A stretch of 18,201 bases of DNA. It comes from an uncultured Bacteroides sp. (GTDB lineage Bacteria > Bacteroidota > Bacteroidia > Bacteroidales > Bacteroidaceae). Where the stretch lies: positions 1 through 18,201 of the forward strand of contig USSR01000049.1 in assembly GCA_900557355.1 (NCBI GenBank), read 5' to 3'. Made by a program: the position numbers and the translations under genes. The notes below the pieces were generated by a model. That model made no database searches. It was given only the letters and a program-made list of their open reading frames with translations, and was not told the DNA's origin. Each line of letters starts with the position of its first letter. Position 1 is the stretch's first letter. Below, one piece after another: positions 7,396 through 16,558 of the stretch.

Positions 7396-7423
7396 TAATA
7401 TTGCAATCATTGATAAAAAAGCC

Positions 7424-7431
7424 TATCTTTG
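7424..7431 (+). promoter_or_regulatory. Upstream promoter-like -7 element before metG
   Basis: TATCTTTG with ATTG 20 bp upstream. It lies about 190 bp before the metG start and 136 bp before a second TATCTTTG. It could be a distal metG promoter or drive a short RNA; no small protein follows it. Confidence 0.35.
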
Positions 7432-7566
7432 AGACAAGAAATGATGGAGCGAAGACAGTAATCCGATATTGATATTATTCCAGTTAAGCCACCAATATTT
7501 ATAAATTTCTGCCACATGTAGTTGGATATTTCATTGTCTTCTCTTTTTCTTTGAGTGGAAAACTGC

Positions 7567-7574
7567 TATCTTTG
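7567..7574 (+). promoter_or_regulatory. -7 element of the metG promoter
   Basis: TATCTTTG ends 43 bp before the chosen metG ATG at 7618. A TTTG lies only 13 bp upstream (7550-7553), so the -33 element is not clear. The position fixes the start choice: the longer reading frame from 7555 would begin upstream of the transcript. Confidence 0.55.
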
Positions 7575-7617
7575 CACACCAAAATGCGCTCATAACAAAA
7601 GAGATACATATATCACA

Positions 7618-9648
7618 ATGGAAAAGAAATTCAAACGCACTACCGTTACGTCGGCATTGCCCTACGCTAACGGACCGGTTCATATCGGACACCTGGCAGG
7701 AGTTTATGTACCCGCTGATATCTACGTTCGCTATCTGAGACTGAAAAAAGAAGATGTAATCTTTATCGGAGGTTCGGACGAGCATGGAGTACCCATCACC
7801 ATACGCGCCAAGAAAGAAGGCGTGACGCCGCAGGATATAGTAGACCGTTACCATACACTTATCAAAGAATCATTCAAAGAGTTTGGCATTTCATTCGATG
7901 TATACAGTCGTACGACTTCAAAAACTCACCACGACACTGCTTCGGAATTCTTCCGCAAGCTGTATGACAAAGGTGAATTCATCGAGAAAACCAGTATGCA
8001 GTATTACGACGAGGAAGCCAAAACTTTCCTTGCCGACCGCTATATTACGGGCGAATGCCCCCACTGCCATGCAGAAGGTGCCTATGGCGACCAATGCGAG
8101 AAGTGCGGTACAAGCCTCAGCCCCACAGACCTGATTAATCCGAAAAGTGCCATCAGCGGAAGTAAGCCTGTAATGCGTGAAACAAAGCATTGGTACCTGC
8201 CGCTCGACCAACACGAAAGCTGGTTACGCCAATGGATTTTGGAAGACCATAAAGAGTGGCGCCCCAATGTATACGGTCAATGCAAAAGCTGGCTTGACAT
8301 GGGTTTGCAACCGCGTGCAGTAAGCCGTGACCTCGACTGGGGTATTCCGGTACCCGTAGAAGGCGCAGAAGGTAAAGTGTTATACGTATGGTTCGATGCC
8401 CCTATCGGTTACATCAGCAATACGAAAGAATTGTTGCCCGACACTTGGGAAACCTGGTGGAAAGACCCCGAAACACGTCTGATCGGTAAAGATAATATCG
8501 TATTCCACTGCATCGTATTCCCTGCCATGCTTAAAGCAGAAGGCAGTTTCATCTTACCGGACAATGTACCGAGTAATGAATTCCTGAATCTGGAAGGTGA
8601 TAAGATTTCTACTTCACGCAACTGGGCTGTATGGTTGCACGAATATCTGGCAGACTTCCCGGGTAAGCAAGATGTGCTTCGCTATGTACTGACTGCCAAT
8701 GCACCTGAGACAAAAGACAATGACTTCACCTGGAAAGACTTCCAGGCACGCAATAACAATGAGTTAGTGGCAGTTTATGGTAACTTCGTGAATCGTGCCC
8801 TGCAACTCACCAAGAAGTATTTCGATGGTGTAGTGCCTGCTGCCGGTGAACTTACGGATTACGACCGCGAAACATTGAAAGAATTCTCTGACGTAAAAGC
8901 AGAAGTAGAAAAGTTACTGGATGTATTCAAGTTCCGCGATGCACAGAAGGAAGCCATGAACCTGGCCCGCATCGGAAACAAATACCTGGCAGATACCGAA
9001 CCCTGGAAGATTGCCAAGACGGATATGGACCGCGTAGCCACTATCTTGAATATCTCCCTGCAACTGGTTGCCAATCTGGCCATTGCATTCGAACCGTTCC
9101 TGCCGTTCAGCAGCGAGAAATTGCGTAACATGCTAAACATGGACAGTTTTGACTGGGCTACTCTGGGCAGCACTAATCTATTGCCAGCCGGTCACCAATT
9201 AGCGACACCTGAACTACTGTTCGAAAAGATAGAGGACAGCGTTATCGAAGCACAGGTACAGAAATTGCTCGATACAAAGAAGGCCAATGAGGAAGCTAAT
9301 TACAAAGCCAACCCCATCCGCCCGAACATTGAGTTCGATGACTTCATGAAACTGGATATTCGCGTAGGTACCGTATTGGAATGTCAGAAAGTTCCTAAAG
9401 CCGATAAATTGCTGCAATTCAAGATTGCCGATGGATTGGAGAACCGTACCATTGTCAGCGGTATTGCACAGCATTACAATCCGGAAGAATTAGTAGGCAA
9501 GCAAGTATGCTTCGTGGCCAACCTTGCTCCGCGTAAGCTGAAAGGGATTGTCAGCGAGGGTATGATTCTTTCTGCCGAGAACTTTGACGGTTCACTCTCC
9601 GTGGTTACTACCATGAAAGAAGTGAAACCCGGTAGCGAAGTGAAGTAA
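7618..9648 (+). CDS. metG: Methionyl-tRNA synthetase
   Basis: A 676-residue class I aminoacyl-tRNA synthetase that charges tRNA-Met in the cytoplasm. The HIGH signature is at 22-25 after PYANGPV. A zinc knuckle has four cysteines at 147, 150, 160 and 163. The KMSKS loop is KISTS (329-333). The alpha-helical anticodon-binding domain follows, with a C-terminal EMAP/Trbp111-like tRNA-binding domain from about 572 ([14 protein letters not shown]). The length is normal for a dimeric MetG with this C-terminal extension. The start at 7618 was preferred over an in-frame ATG at 7555. The extra 21 residues (with three Cys) are unlike MetG, and they would be encoded across the promoter. The next gene begins 19 bp after the stop. 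Confidence 0.97.
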   Translation: MEKKFKRTTVTSALPYANGPVHIGHLAGVYVPADIYVRYLRLKKEDVIFIGGSDEHGVPITIRAKKEGVTPQDIVDRYHTLIKESFKEFGISFDVYSRTTSKTHHDTASEFFRKLYDKGEFIEKTSMQYYDEEAKTFLADRYITGECPHCHAEGAYGDQCEKCGTSLSPTDLINPKSAISGSKPVMRETKHWYLPLDQHESWLRQWILEDHKEWRPNVYGQCKSWLDMGLQPRAVSRDLDWGIPVPVEGAEGKVLYVWFDAPIGYISNTKELLPDTWETWWKDPETRLIGKDNIVFHCIVFPAMLKAEGSFILPDNVPSNEFLNLEGDKISTSRNWAVWLHEYLADFPGKQDVLRYVLTANAPETKDNDFTWKDFQARNNNELVAVYGNFVNRALQLTKKYFDGVVPAAGELTDYDRETLKEFSDVKAEVEKLLDVFKFRDAQKEAMNLARIGNKYLADTEPWKIAKTDMDRVATILNISLQLVANLAIAFEPFLPFSSEKLRNMLNMDSFDWATLGSTNLLPAGHQLATPELLFEKIEDSVIEAQVQKLLDTKKANEEANYKANPIRPNIEFDDFMKLDIRVGTVLECQKVPKADKLLQFKIADGLENRTIVSGIAQHYNPEELVGKQVCFVANLAPRKLKGIVSEGMILSAENFDGSLSVVTTMKEVKPGSEVK

Positions 9649-9667
9649 ACAATAATCTTAATGCCGA

Positions 9668-11353
9668 ATGACAACTCAAGAACTCATCAAACTTCTGGAA
9701 AATTTCATCCACTTACCGGGAGAAAATGAAGTCGTAGAATTCAAAAAGGCTCAGAATGGATTCGACACACAAAAGTTAGGAGAACACTTCTCTGCGCTCA
9801 GCAACGAAGCCAATCTTGGACAGGAAGAATTTGCGTGGTTGTTATTCGGCATTCATGATAAGACTCACGCTGTTTTAGGCAGCTCATATAAACCGACACG
9901 CCCCTCACTCGATGCCTTGAAAAGAGAAATAGCCGAAGGGACCAACTGTGGCATCACTTTTACGGAAATACATGAAATCATGTATCAAGGGAAAAGAGTT
10001 ATCATGTTTCAAATTCCGGCAGCCCCTAAAGGAATACCGACTTCTTACAAAGGACACTATTATGGACGCGATGGCGAATCATTAGTTGCCTTGAGCCTTC
10101 ACGAGTTAGAATCTATCCGCAATCAAAGTCAGCAGTCCGATTGGAGTGCCCAGATTATAAAAGAAGCGACTCTTGACGATTTAGACCCCAAAGCCATTTC
10201 CATTGCACGCTCACTGTACATTACTAAAAACAAAAAGAATGCTGCTGATATTGCAGAATGGGATGACATAACCTTTCTCGACAAGGCAAAGCTGACAGTA
10301 AAAGGCAAAATAACCAATGCTGCCATTGTTTTATTGGGAAAAGAAGAAAGTGAAGTACTTATTTCACCGGCAGTAGCCAAAATACGCTGGATACTCAAAG
10401 ACTCACAAGGAACGGAACGAGATTACGAGATTAAAAGTTGTCCGTTTATCATCTCCATCGAAGAAATCTACCAAAAGATACGTAATTTGAAATATCGGTA
10501 TATCAACCCGGAGTTCCGTACACTATTCCCCGAAGAAGTGGACACCTATGAACCGTACGTCATTCGAGAAGCTATTAATAACGCTGTCGCACATCAAAAC
10601 TATACATTAGGAGGAGAAATCAATGTAGTAGAATACGAAGACAGGCTTGTATTTACCAATAAAGGGAGTTTCATTCCCCGTGCAATCAGCAACGTATTGA
10701 AAGACAATGCACCGGAAGAAGTTTACAGAAATCCTTTCTTGGCCCGTGCAATGGTAGGACTACAGATGGTAGACACGATAGGAAGCGGCATCAGGAAGAT
10801 GTTCAACTTTCAGAGGCAACGGCTTTTCCCTTTACCCGACTATACCATTGAGCGAGATAGAGTACAAGTAACCATTATCGGAAAGATTCTGAATATGGAA
10901 TATGCCAATATATTAGCAAAGAAGCAAGATTTATCTTTGGTGGAAATTGAAGCACTCAATCGTATACAACTGAACCGTTCGATATCAGATGAAGAGGTAT
11001 CGCATCTTAGGAAGAAAAAGCTTATTGAAGGAAGAAAGCCGAATCTATTTATAGCAAAACCGGTTGCTCAGCAATTAAATCAGAAAACAGCCTATTCCAA
11101 CAACAAAGGATTTGAAGACAGTTATTATTGTGATTTAATTCTCAAAGCACCCACCGAGCATGGTACGCTTACAAAAAAGGAAATAACAGAATTACTTTGG
11201 AATAAGTTGCCAGATGTGCTGAGCGAAAGCCAAAAACACTCAAAAGTCAGAAACCTACTTACCAAACTGAGGAAGCAGGATAAGATTAGAAATGTATCCA
11301 AAGGCATACACTCGGATTGGTTTCTTAATGCGGATAATTTAAACGCAATTTAA
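9668..11353 (+). CDS. AlbA_2 (Schlafen-type) and HATPase_c_4 domain ATP-binding protein
   Basis: A 561-residue protein. The N-terminal ~150 residues form an AlbA_2/divergent AAA-4 (Schlafen) domain with the ENEVVEFKKA start motif (E24) and GHYYGRDGES. The middle carries an HATPase_c_4 GHKL-type ATP site with the N-box E301-x3-N305-x3-H309 and the lid GSGIRKM (372-378). The C-terminal ~150 residues look like winged helices. Such proteins are usually annotated as 'ATP-binding' or 'transcriptional regulator'; some relatives occur in defence islands. The short 19-bp gap to metG points to cotranscription. The stop codon lies inside an 11-bp tandem repeat. Domain calls are secure, function is not. 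Confidence 0.85.
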   Translation: MTTQELIKLLENFIHLPGENEVVEFKKAQNGFDTQKLGEHFSALSNEANLGQEEFAWLLFGIHDKTHAVLGSSYKPTRPSLDALKREIAEGTNCGITFTEIHEIMYQGKRVIMFQIPAAPKGIPTSYKGHYYGRDGESLVALSLHELESIRNQSQQSDWSAQIIKEATLDDLDPKAISIARSLYITKNKKNAADIAEWDDITFLDKAKLTVKGKITNAAIVLLGKEESEVLISPAVAKIRWILKDSQGTERDYEIKSCPFIISIEEIYQKIRNLKYRYINPEFRTLFPEEVDTYEPYVIREAINNAVAHQNYTLGGEINVVEYEDRLVFTNKGSFIPRAISNVLKDNAPEEVYRNPFLARAMVGLQMVDTIGSGIRKMFNFQRQRLFPLPDYTIERDRVQVTIIGKILNMEYANILAKKQDLSLVEIEALNRIQLNRSISDEEVSHLRKKKLIEGRKPNLFIAKPVAQQLNQKTAYSNNKGFEDSYYCDLILKAPTEHGTLTKKEITELLWNKLPDVLSESQKHSKVRNLLTKLRKQDKIRNVSKGIHSDWFLNADNLNAI

Positions 11354-11368
11354 ACGCAATTTAAACGA
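11336..11368 (+). repeat. 11-bp tandem repeat (three units) across a stop codon, with a fourth copy at 11435
   Basis: AATTTAAACGC occurs at 11336-11346 and 11347-11357, with AATTTAAACGA at 11358-11368. A lone GATTTAAACGC lies at 11435-11445. The TAA stop of the AlbA_2/HATPase gene falls within the second unit. Because 11 is not a multiple of 3, a change in copy number would shift the frame of the last residues. Confidence 0.8.
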
Positions 11369-11482
11369 GACCGAGAACGTAATAAACTAATAATAAGCAA
11401 TATACATTTTAATATTTACAAGCAATTCATCCGAGATTTAAACGCAATTATAATGATATCTTAATCATAAATTGAACAAACG

Positions 11483-12934
11483 ATGGCAGAAGCGTCACTC
11501 AAAGAGAAAACAGCAAAAGGATTATTCTGGGGCGGAATAGGCAACGGGGTCATGCAATTGCTAAACCTCGTCTTCGGTATATTCCTTGCTCGGTTGTTAT
11601 CTACAACAGACTATGGCATGGTGGCTGTATTGACCATCTTCTCTGCCACAGCCAGTATCTTTGCCGAAAGCGGTTTTGTAACGGCCATCGTTAACAAGAA
11701 AACAATTAAAAACGAAGATTATAATGCGGTATTCTGGTTCAGCTTCTGCATGGGTACCGGACTCTACTTGCTGTTATTTATCTGCGCACCGCTTATAGCC
11801 AATTTCTTCGAAGTTCCAGCACTATGTCCTCTGGCAAGAGTGCTCTTTCTCGGATTTCTGTTCGGCAGTTGTTCTACAGCCCCTTCCTCCTACTTTTTCC
11901 GCAACTTAATGGTAAAGGAACGGAGCCAGATACAAATCATCGCCATTATCATATCCGGTATCACAGGTATTGCCTTTGCCTACTTCGGCCTCGGATATTG
12001 GGGCATTGCACTGCAAACTCTCCTTTATTCCGGCTGCAACACTTTATTGCTATGGCTACGTTGCCCGTGGAGACCTAACCGGAATTTCCGTATGGAGCCC
12101 CTCCGTGAAATGCTTCCATTCAGTCTGAAGATATTCTTCACTACCTTGTTTACGCATATCAACAACAATATCTTATCATTTTTGATAGGCAAATTCTATA
12201 CAATAGCACAGGCGGGATACTATTCTCAGGGAAGTAAATGGACTACTATGGGGTACTCCACGATCTACGGGATGATTAACAGTGTGGGGCAACCCGTATT
12301 CCGTGAAGCCTACACTGATATGGAACGTCTCCAGAATATATTCCGTAAAATGCTTCGTTTCACAGCATTTATATCTTTCCCTGCCATGTTAGGGTTGGGA
12401 ATTGTCTCTGAAGAACTGATCGTCATCACCATCACCGAAAAGTGGCTGCCATGTGTACCTATCATGCAGATTCTTTGCGTATGGGGCGCATTTATGCCTA
12501 TAAGTACTTTGTACACCAACCTGATGAACAGCATAGGCCGCCCCCATATTTACATGTGGAACACAATTGGCTTGGGAATTGCCCAACTCCTGTTCGTATA
12601 CTTTAGTTACCCCTTCGGCATCAATACGATGTTAGTGATATACACAACCGTCAATGTATTGTGGCTGGGTATCTGGCACCAATTCGGCCATAAACATATC
12701 GGATTACCCTTGTTTTCAATCCTGAAAGACATTATCCCTTATATGCTTTTGACAGCATTTTCATTAGGTATCGCCTGGTATGCCGCCTCGTTTTTCACTA
12801 ATGTTTATGCAACGCTTTTCATTAAAATATCTGTAGCAGCTTCACTCTACATCCTGGCTTTATGGAGATTGAAATCAAAAATATTCGAAGAGAGTATCCA
12901 ATTCCTGTTCAAACGAAACAAGCAGTTACTATGA
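11483..12934 (+). CDS. wzx: Wzx-type oligosaccharide flippase (MOP superfamily)
   Basis: A 483-residue polytopic membrane protein with about 12-14 helices. Its N-terminus is typical of polysaccharide biosynthesis/Wzx-WzxC transporters: KTAKGLFWGGIGNGVMQLLNL, then ARLLSTTDYGMVAVLTIF. It would flip an undecaprenyl-linked oligosaccharide across the inner membrane. It opens the glycan locus and overlaps the following glycosyltransferase by ATGA, so the two are coupled. Position after metG, in front of glycosyltransferases, recalls the Bacteroides general O-glycosylation locus (from memory). A capsule or LPS role is the alternative. No clear promoter was found in the AT-rich 129-bp gap upstream. 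Confidence 0.88.
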   Translation: MAEASLKEKTAKGLFWGGIGNGVMQLLNLVFGIFLARLLSTTDYGMVAVLTIFSATASIFAESGFVTAIVNKKTIKNEDYNAVFWFSFCMGTGLYLLLFICAPLIANFFEVPALCPLARVLFLGFLFGSCSTAPSSYFFRNLMVKERSQIQIIAIIISGITGIAFAYFGLGYWGIALQTLLYSGCNTLLLWLRCPWRPNRNFRMEPLREMLPFSLKIFFTTLFTHINNNILSFLIGKFYTIAQAGYYSQGSKWTTMGYSTIYGMINSVGQPVFREAYTDMERLQNIFRKMLRFTAFISFPAMLGLGIVSEELIVITITEKWLPCVPIMQILCVWGAFMPISTLYTNLMNSIGRPHIYMWNTIGLGIAQLLFVYFSYPFGINTMLVIYTTVNVLWLGIWHQFGHKHIGLPLFSILKDIIPYMLLTAFSLGIAWYAASFFTNVYATLFIKISVAASLYILALWRLKSKIFEESIQFLFKRNKQLL

Positions 12935-14208
12935 GAATTCTGTTTCTTACTCAAGATATTACGGTGAAAGATATCCCCAGAGCTTACAATACGGGATTTT
13001 CACTCATGGTGGCACAAATCGCTACAGCACTTGCTGCCGAAGGTGCCGAAGTGTATGTTTCTTCGTCTTCACTGACTAATGGCACAACCGTAGTCTACTC
13101 CAAAACAGGAGAGAAGCAGTTCACTTTGCTGGAAAGAAAACTGAAATACCTACTAACTAATCTTCGGTGGAAAGATATACCACGGGCTATCCGTCATGCC
13201 TTGTCCTCGCATAAGATGTCTATGGCATGGCGTATCAAATTATTTAAATATACCCTCAGTATCGGTTTTAATATACACCTGATACGGGAAACGAATCCGG
13301 ACGTTATCTTCATCCACTCTTTAGGACCGGAAGTACTCCCTTTCATATCTGCCGCCCTGCATACAGGCAAACCGTTTGTTCTTGCTTTACACGGACTATT
13401 CAGCCAAGCTAATAAAGACGACTTCACAACACAAGGTGAAATACAGTTATTGCCCAACTTGCTTCAATCAGGAATGCCGCTTACTGTAGTAAGCAGTGGC
13501 ATGCACAACAAATTACTCAATCTCTGTGGATGGAAAGAATGCAAAAACATATACGTTGTTCCAAATGCACTGAATGACGATGATGAAGAAACAGAAAATA
13601 CAGCAATCGATGATCCCTGGACAGAAACCTACCGCATTCTTTCAATCGGTAACCTCAATGAAAATAAGAACCAGCTGCAAATACTACGGGCGTTTTCTCT
13701 TTTGCCTACCAATATCAAGGAGAAAAGCCAGCTGTGCTTGATAGGTAAAGATGCCCTTAATGGGCAACTACATAAGGAAGCAGAAAAATTAGGAATCAGC
13801 CAAGCATGTATTTTTACAGGAAGTCTACCCCACAATGAAGTATTCCGCTGGATAAGAAATACAAAAGTAGTAGTGTTGGCAAGTAAGCTTGAAGGATTCG
13901 GCCTTTCTATTATTGAGGGTTATCACTATGGAGTACCTGCCGTCTGCTTCGACCGTATAGATGCTTTTGACGATTTATATCATGAAAAGTGCATGACTCC
14001 AGTCTATGAATATAGCGACAAAGCACTTGCGAATGCTATTCACAAAACTCTGATGCAGCAATGGGACAAAGACTTCATTCGTACGTTTGCCCAAAAGTTC
14101 AGCAACCATGCGATGGCATCCGCATACTTGAACATCCTTCGACAAGCACAGGTTGGCAAGCTAACAGAAAAGGCATTCAATCGTTTAGCAGATAAGTATT
14201 TATCATAA
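12931..14208 (+). CDS. Glycosyltransferase, GT4-like (GT-B fold)
   Basis: A 425-residue glycosyltransferase. The N-terminal Rossmann domain begins MRILFLTQD and the C-terminal donor domain has ILSIGNLNENKNQ (236-248, basic K246). The GT4 signature E-x7-E is at 321-329 (EGFGLSIIE). It would transfer a sugar from a nucleotide donor to the lipid-linked glycan at the cytoplasmic face; donor and linkage are unknown. The start at 12931 forms an ATGA overlap with the flippase stop. An in-frame ATG at 12862 was rejected because it adds 23 residues that only overlap the flippase and do not fit the family start. It ends 5 bp before the convergent phosphatase gene. Confidence 0.85.
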   Translation: MRILFLTQDITVKDIPRAYNTGFSLMVAQIATALAAEGAEVYVSSSSLTNGTTVVYSKTGEKQFTLLERKLKYLLTNLRWKDIPRAIRHALSSHKMSMAWRIKLFKYTLSIGFNIHLIRETNPDVIFIHSLGPEVLPFISAALHTGKPFVLALHGLFSQANKDDFTTQGEIQLLPNLLQSGMPLTVVSSGMHNKLLNLCGWKECKNIYVVPNALNDDDEETENTAIDDPWTETYRILSIGNLNENKNQLQILRAFSLLPTNIKEKSQLCLIGKDALNGQLHKEAEKLGISQACIFTGSLPHNEVFRWIRNTKVVVLASKLEGFGLSIIEGYHYGVPAVCFDRIDAFDDLYHEKCMTPVYEYSDKALANAIHKTLMQQWDKDFIRTFAQKFSNHAMASAYLNILRQAQVGKLTEKAFNRLADKYLS

Positions 14209-14213
14209 GAAGA

Positions 14214-14711
14214 CTAAGAAAAACTTTTCACTAGTTCTTCCAACATGCCGTTATCCGCAAGAATCTTCTCTACAAATTCACGGAATGCGCCGAAACCACC
14301 ATGAGCTTGCGTCACATAGTTCACTTCTCGCTTTACATAATCAGGTGTATTACAAGGAGAAGCACTGAAACCAACCGCACGTAACAAATGGATATCATTC
14401 AGATCATCACCGATAAAGGCAACATCCGCAAGGGTTATTCCCATTTCCGCACAAACTTCTTTTGCCTTCGCCAGTTTATCACCGACATGTAGATAGCAAC
14501 GGGAAATCTTCAATTTATCCGCACGCTTCTGAACGATTTGTGAATTTTCTCCGGTCATAATGGCAACAGGTATGTTCAATTTATGTAGGAATATCACCCC
14601 CCAACCATCTTTTACTGAAAAACGTTTCATAACATCTCCTTCAGCAGTATAATACATTCCGCCGTCGGTCCACACACCATCAATATCGGTAATTACTAAT
14701 TTCGGCAACAT
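14214..14711 (-). CDS. KdsC-type HAD phosphatase, probable nonulosonate 9-phosphate (KDN-9-P) phosphatase
   Basis: A 165-residue capless HAD phosphatase of the KdsC group. Motifs are TDIDGVWTDGG (nucleophile D9, D11), TGENS (T53), GDK (K79) and IGDDLND (100-106). The C-terminal GGFGAFRE tail, which closes neighbouring active sites in the KdsC tetramer, is present. KdsC itself acts on Kdo-8-P. Here the gene is last in an operon with a NeuB-type synthase and a CMP-sugar synthetase, so dephosphorylation of KDN-9-phosphate or a related nonulosonate is more likely. This matches the characterised B. thetaiotaomicron enzyme of the same layout (recalled as BT1713). Family certain; substrate inferred. 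Confidence 0.8.
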   Translation of the reverse strand: MLPKLVITDIDGVWTDGGMYYTAEGDVMKRFSVKDGWGVIFLHKLNIPVAIMTGENSQIVQKRADKLKISRCYLHVGDKLAKAKEVCAEMGITLADVAFIGDDLNDIHLLRAVGFSASPCNTPDYVKREVNYVTQAHGGFGAFREFVEKILADNGMLEELVKSFS

Positions 14712-14724
14712 AATTCAATAACAG

Positions 14725-15765
14725 TTAAATGATAGAACTCGGATAAATGATCTCATTACGGGGAATTTCTTTCAATGCCTTATGCCCTACTACCTTCTCA
14801 CGGTCTGCCCACTTAAAGCCATCACCGGGACTTAACAAATGGATATCATCTTCAGTAATAATGTCTCCGGGATGCAAGGTTTTATTTGTTGCAATAGAAC
14901 GTTCCAGCTTCACTTTTGCCGAAGTCACCGAGGAGTCGATATACAATTCTTCTTTTCCCAACCAGCGTTCGGCAATACGGATATCACGGATCATGCGATT
15001 CACACCATCAGGTCCGAGCGAACCTTGCTGATCAGTTCCTTTCATGCGACGGTCGATAGTGACATGCTTTTCGATGATCTCCGCACCCATACCCACAGCA
15101 ACGATAGGAGCAGCAATACCAATGGTATGGTCAGAAAAACCAATACAATATTGACCATAATGCTGTTTCAGATAAGAAATCGTCTTTAAATTCAGATTAT
15201 CGGGCTGAGTGGGGTATTGGGATACACAATGCAAGATAGAAATGCTATCATGATAGTGAGTGATAACTTCCAAAGCATCATCCAGTTCCTTCTTGCCTGC
15301 CATGCCGGTAGACAGGATAATAGGTATCTTCGTTTCAGCCATTACTTCCAGCAACGGCAAGTTGGTAAGGTCACGGCTTGCCACTTTCAGGCGGTCGGGA
15401 GTGAAGAGCTTCAACAAGGAGAGACAGCCTTTGGAACAAAGCGTTTCCACAAAATCGAGGCCTAAAGCCTTAGCATGCTTATAGACTTCCAGATGCTCTT
15501 CGTCCGTCAGTTCCAGGAAAGCGCGATGCTCGCCATAGGTACGTCCGAAAGAATGGGGAGAATCATACGGACGGTTCATCTGCGAGTCCGTCAATTCCTC
15601 ATTCAGATCACGCTTGGTCAGTTTCACCGCATCCATCGGGCGGAGTTCTATATTGAACACTTCTTCACGAACAGGGCGGGACACCAAGTCTACGATCAAC
15701 TTGGCTATGTCGACGGAACCGTTATGATTCTGTCCGATTTCTCCTATTATATAAGTACTATTCAT
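14725..15765 (-). CDS. neuB: NeuB-family nonulosonate synthase (probable KDN-9-phosphate synthase)
   Basis: A 346-residue enzyme that condenses phosphoenolpyruvate with a six-carbon sugar, likely mannose-6-phosphate or a related sugar phosphate. The TIM barrel starts EIGQNHNG (9-16) and has the family DAVKLTKRD (45-53) and YGEHR. FSDHTIG and EKHVTIDR supply metal- and PEP-binding residues. A C-terminal SAF (antifreeze-like) domain from about 285 completes the active site of the partner subunit. An insertion of about ten residues around 30-44 (RPVREEVFNIEL) lies before DAVK. The adjacent KdsC-type phosphatase 13 bp downstream suggests a 9-phosphate product, as in the B. thetaiotaomicron KDN pathway. 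N-acetylneuraminate or other nonulosonates remain possible. Confidence 0.85.
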   Translation of the reverse strand: MNSTYIIGEIGQNHNGSVDIAKLIVDLVSRPVREEVFNIELRPMDAVKLTKRDLNEELTDSQMNRPYDSPHSFGRTYGEHRAFLELTDEEHLEVYKHAKALGLDFVETLCSKGCLSLLKLFTPDRLKVASRDLTNLPLLEVMAETKIPIILSTGMAGKKELDDALEVITHYHDSISILHCVSQYPTQPDNLNLKTISYLKQHYGQYCIGFSDHTIGIAAPIVAVGMGAEIIEKHVTIDRRMKGTDQQGSLGPDGVNRMIRDIRIAERWLGKEELYIDSSVTSAKVKLERSIATNKTLHPGDIITEDDIHLLSPGDGFKWADREKVVGHKALKEIPRNEIIYPSSII

Positions 15766-15805
15766 TGTTCTATCAAAATTAAGAGGGATGTAACAGAGTG
15801 ATCTG

Positions 15806-16558
15806 TTATTTTTCGTTTTGGGCTATATTCTCCAACATCTTGGCACGGTATTCAGGGTGTGATGCTACTAATTGCAGCAGGGCATGAACACTACGATCAG
15901 TCTTTTCATAGAAAGTAGCATAAAGCTCTTGTAGCAGAGTAAAGTCTTCCATCGTATCGAGGGTGAAACGAAGATCGAAACGACCCTCCAACTCGGTAGG
16001 CAAAGGGAGTAGACGCACCTTGAACTTTTCGGGATGCGTATAAAGATAAATGGTGACATGCTCGATGTAGAGTTTCTCTTGTGTGGAAACTGCCGCACGA
16101 CGCAGAGCATTGATCGTTGTCAGCTCGGAATATAAACCCAAGTGAGATTTAATAGTAGGGCGTCCGTCAGCAAAGCCATAGGCAATATAATCTGCCGGAC
16201 AAAAGGCATGTTCAGCAAAGAAAGTATTGAAAGTTTCGGGACGCAGAAAAGGGTTATCCGAACAAACACGGATAAAGCGATCCACACCGAAGACTTCGGC
16301 AGCACGGATAAAGCGGTCGAGCACATTGTCCTCATCACCACGGAAACTGAGGATGCCTGCCTGATGAGCTACTTCGGCAAGTATATCATCCTGCGGACGG
16401 TTGGTTGTGGCAAGTATGATACACTTATCCGGACAAGCCTGTTTGATATTGGCTATCAGAATGTCGATAATCCGCTGTTCGCCATAGAAAGGGAGCAGTA
16501 TCTTATTGTGCAACCGGGTGGAACCGGTACGTGCCTGAATAATTATTCCATCTTTCAT
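15806..16558 (-). CDS. SpsF-type cytidylyltransferase (probable CMP-nonulosonate synthetase)
   Basis: A 250-residue nucleotidyltransferase with the N-terminal CTP-binding motif IIIQARTGSTRLHNK (5-19). FRGDEDNVLDRF (72-83) and RVCSDNPF (metal-binding D101) are typical of the SpsF/NeuA-like cytidylyltransferase family. It should activate the nonulosonate made by the two downstream genes as a CMP-sugar in the cytoplasm. The start overlaps the stop of the upstream transferase-like gene by ATGA, and the synthase gene starts 40 bp after the stop. It lacks the C-terminal HAD domain that some NeuA proteins carry, which fits the presence of a separate phosphatase gene. The CMP-sugar identity is inferred from context. 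Confidence 0.8.
   Translation of the reverse strand: MKDGIIIQARTGSTRLHNKILLPFYGEQRIIDILIANIKQACPDKCIILATTNRPQDDILAEVAHQAGILSFRGDEDNVLDRFIRAAEVFGVDRFIRVCSDNPFLRPETFNTFFAEHAFCPADYIAYGFADGRPTIKSHLGLYSELTTINALRRAAVSTQEKLYIEHVTIYLYTHPEKFKVRLLPLPTELEGRFDLRFTLDTMEDFTLLQELYATFYEKTDRSVHALLQLVASHPEYRAKMLENIAQNEK

Noticed and set aside
7555..7617. N-terminal extension of MetG
   Set aside because: It spans the TATCTTTG promoter element and does not look like MetG.
7531..7854. 107-residue minus-strand frame over the metG start
   Set aside because: Antisense to the conserved HIGH region of MetG; no features of its own.
11336..11445. Possible CRISPR or integration site from the 11-bp repeats
   Set aside because: Units are contiguous without spacers, too short for CRISPR, and no integrase or cas gene is present.
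12862..12930. Longer start for the first GT4 glycosyltransferase
   Set aside because: The 23 extra residues only overlap the flippase; the ATGA overlap start at 12931 gives the normal MRILFLTQD beginning.
15475..15801. Plus-strand frames across the synthase gene
   Set aside because: Shadows of the conserved NeuB-type barrel, without domains.
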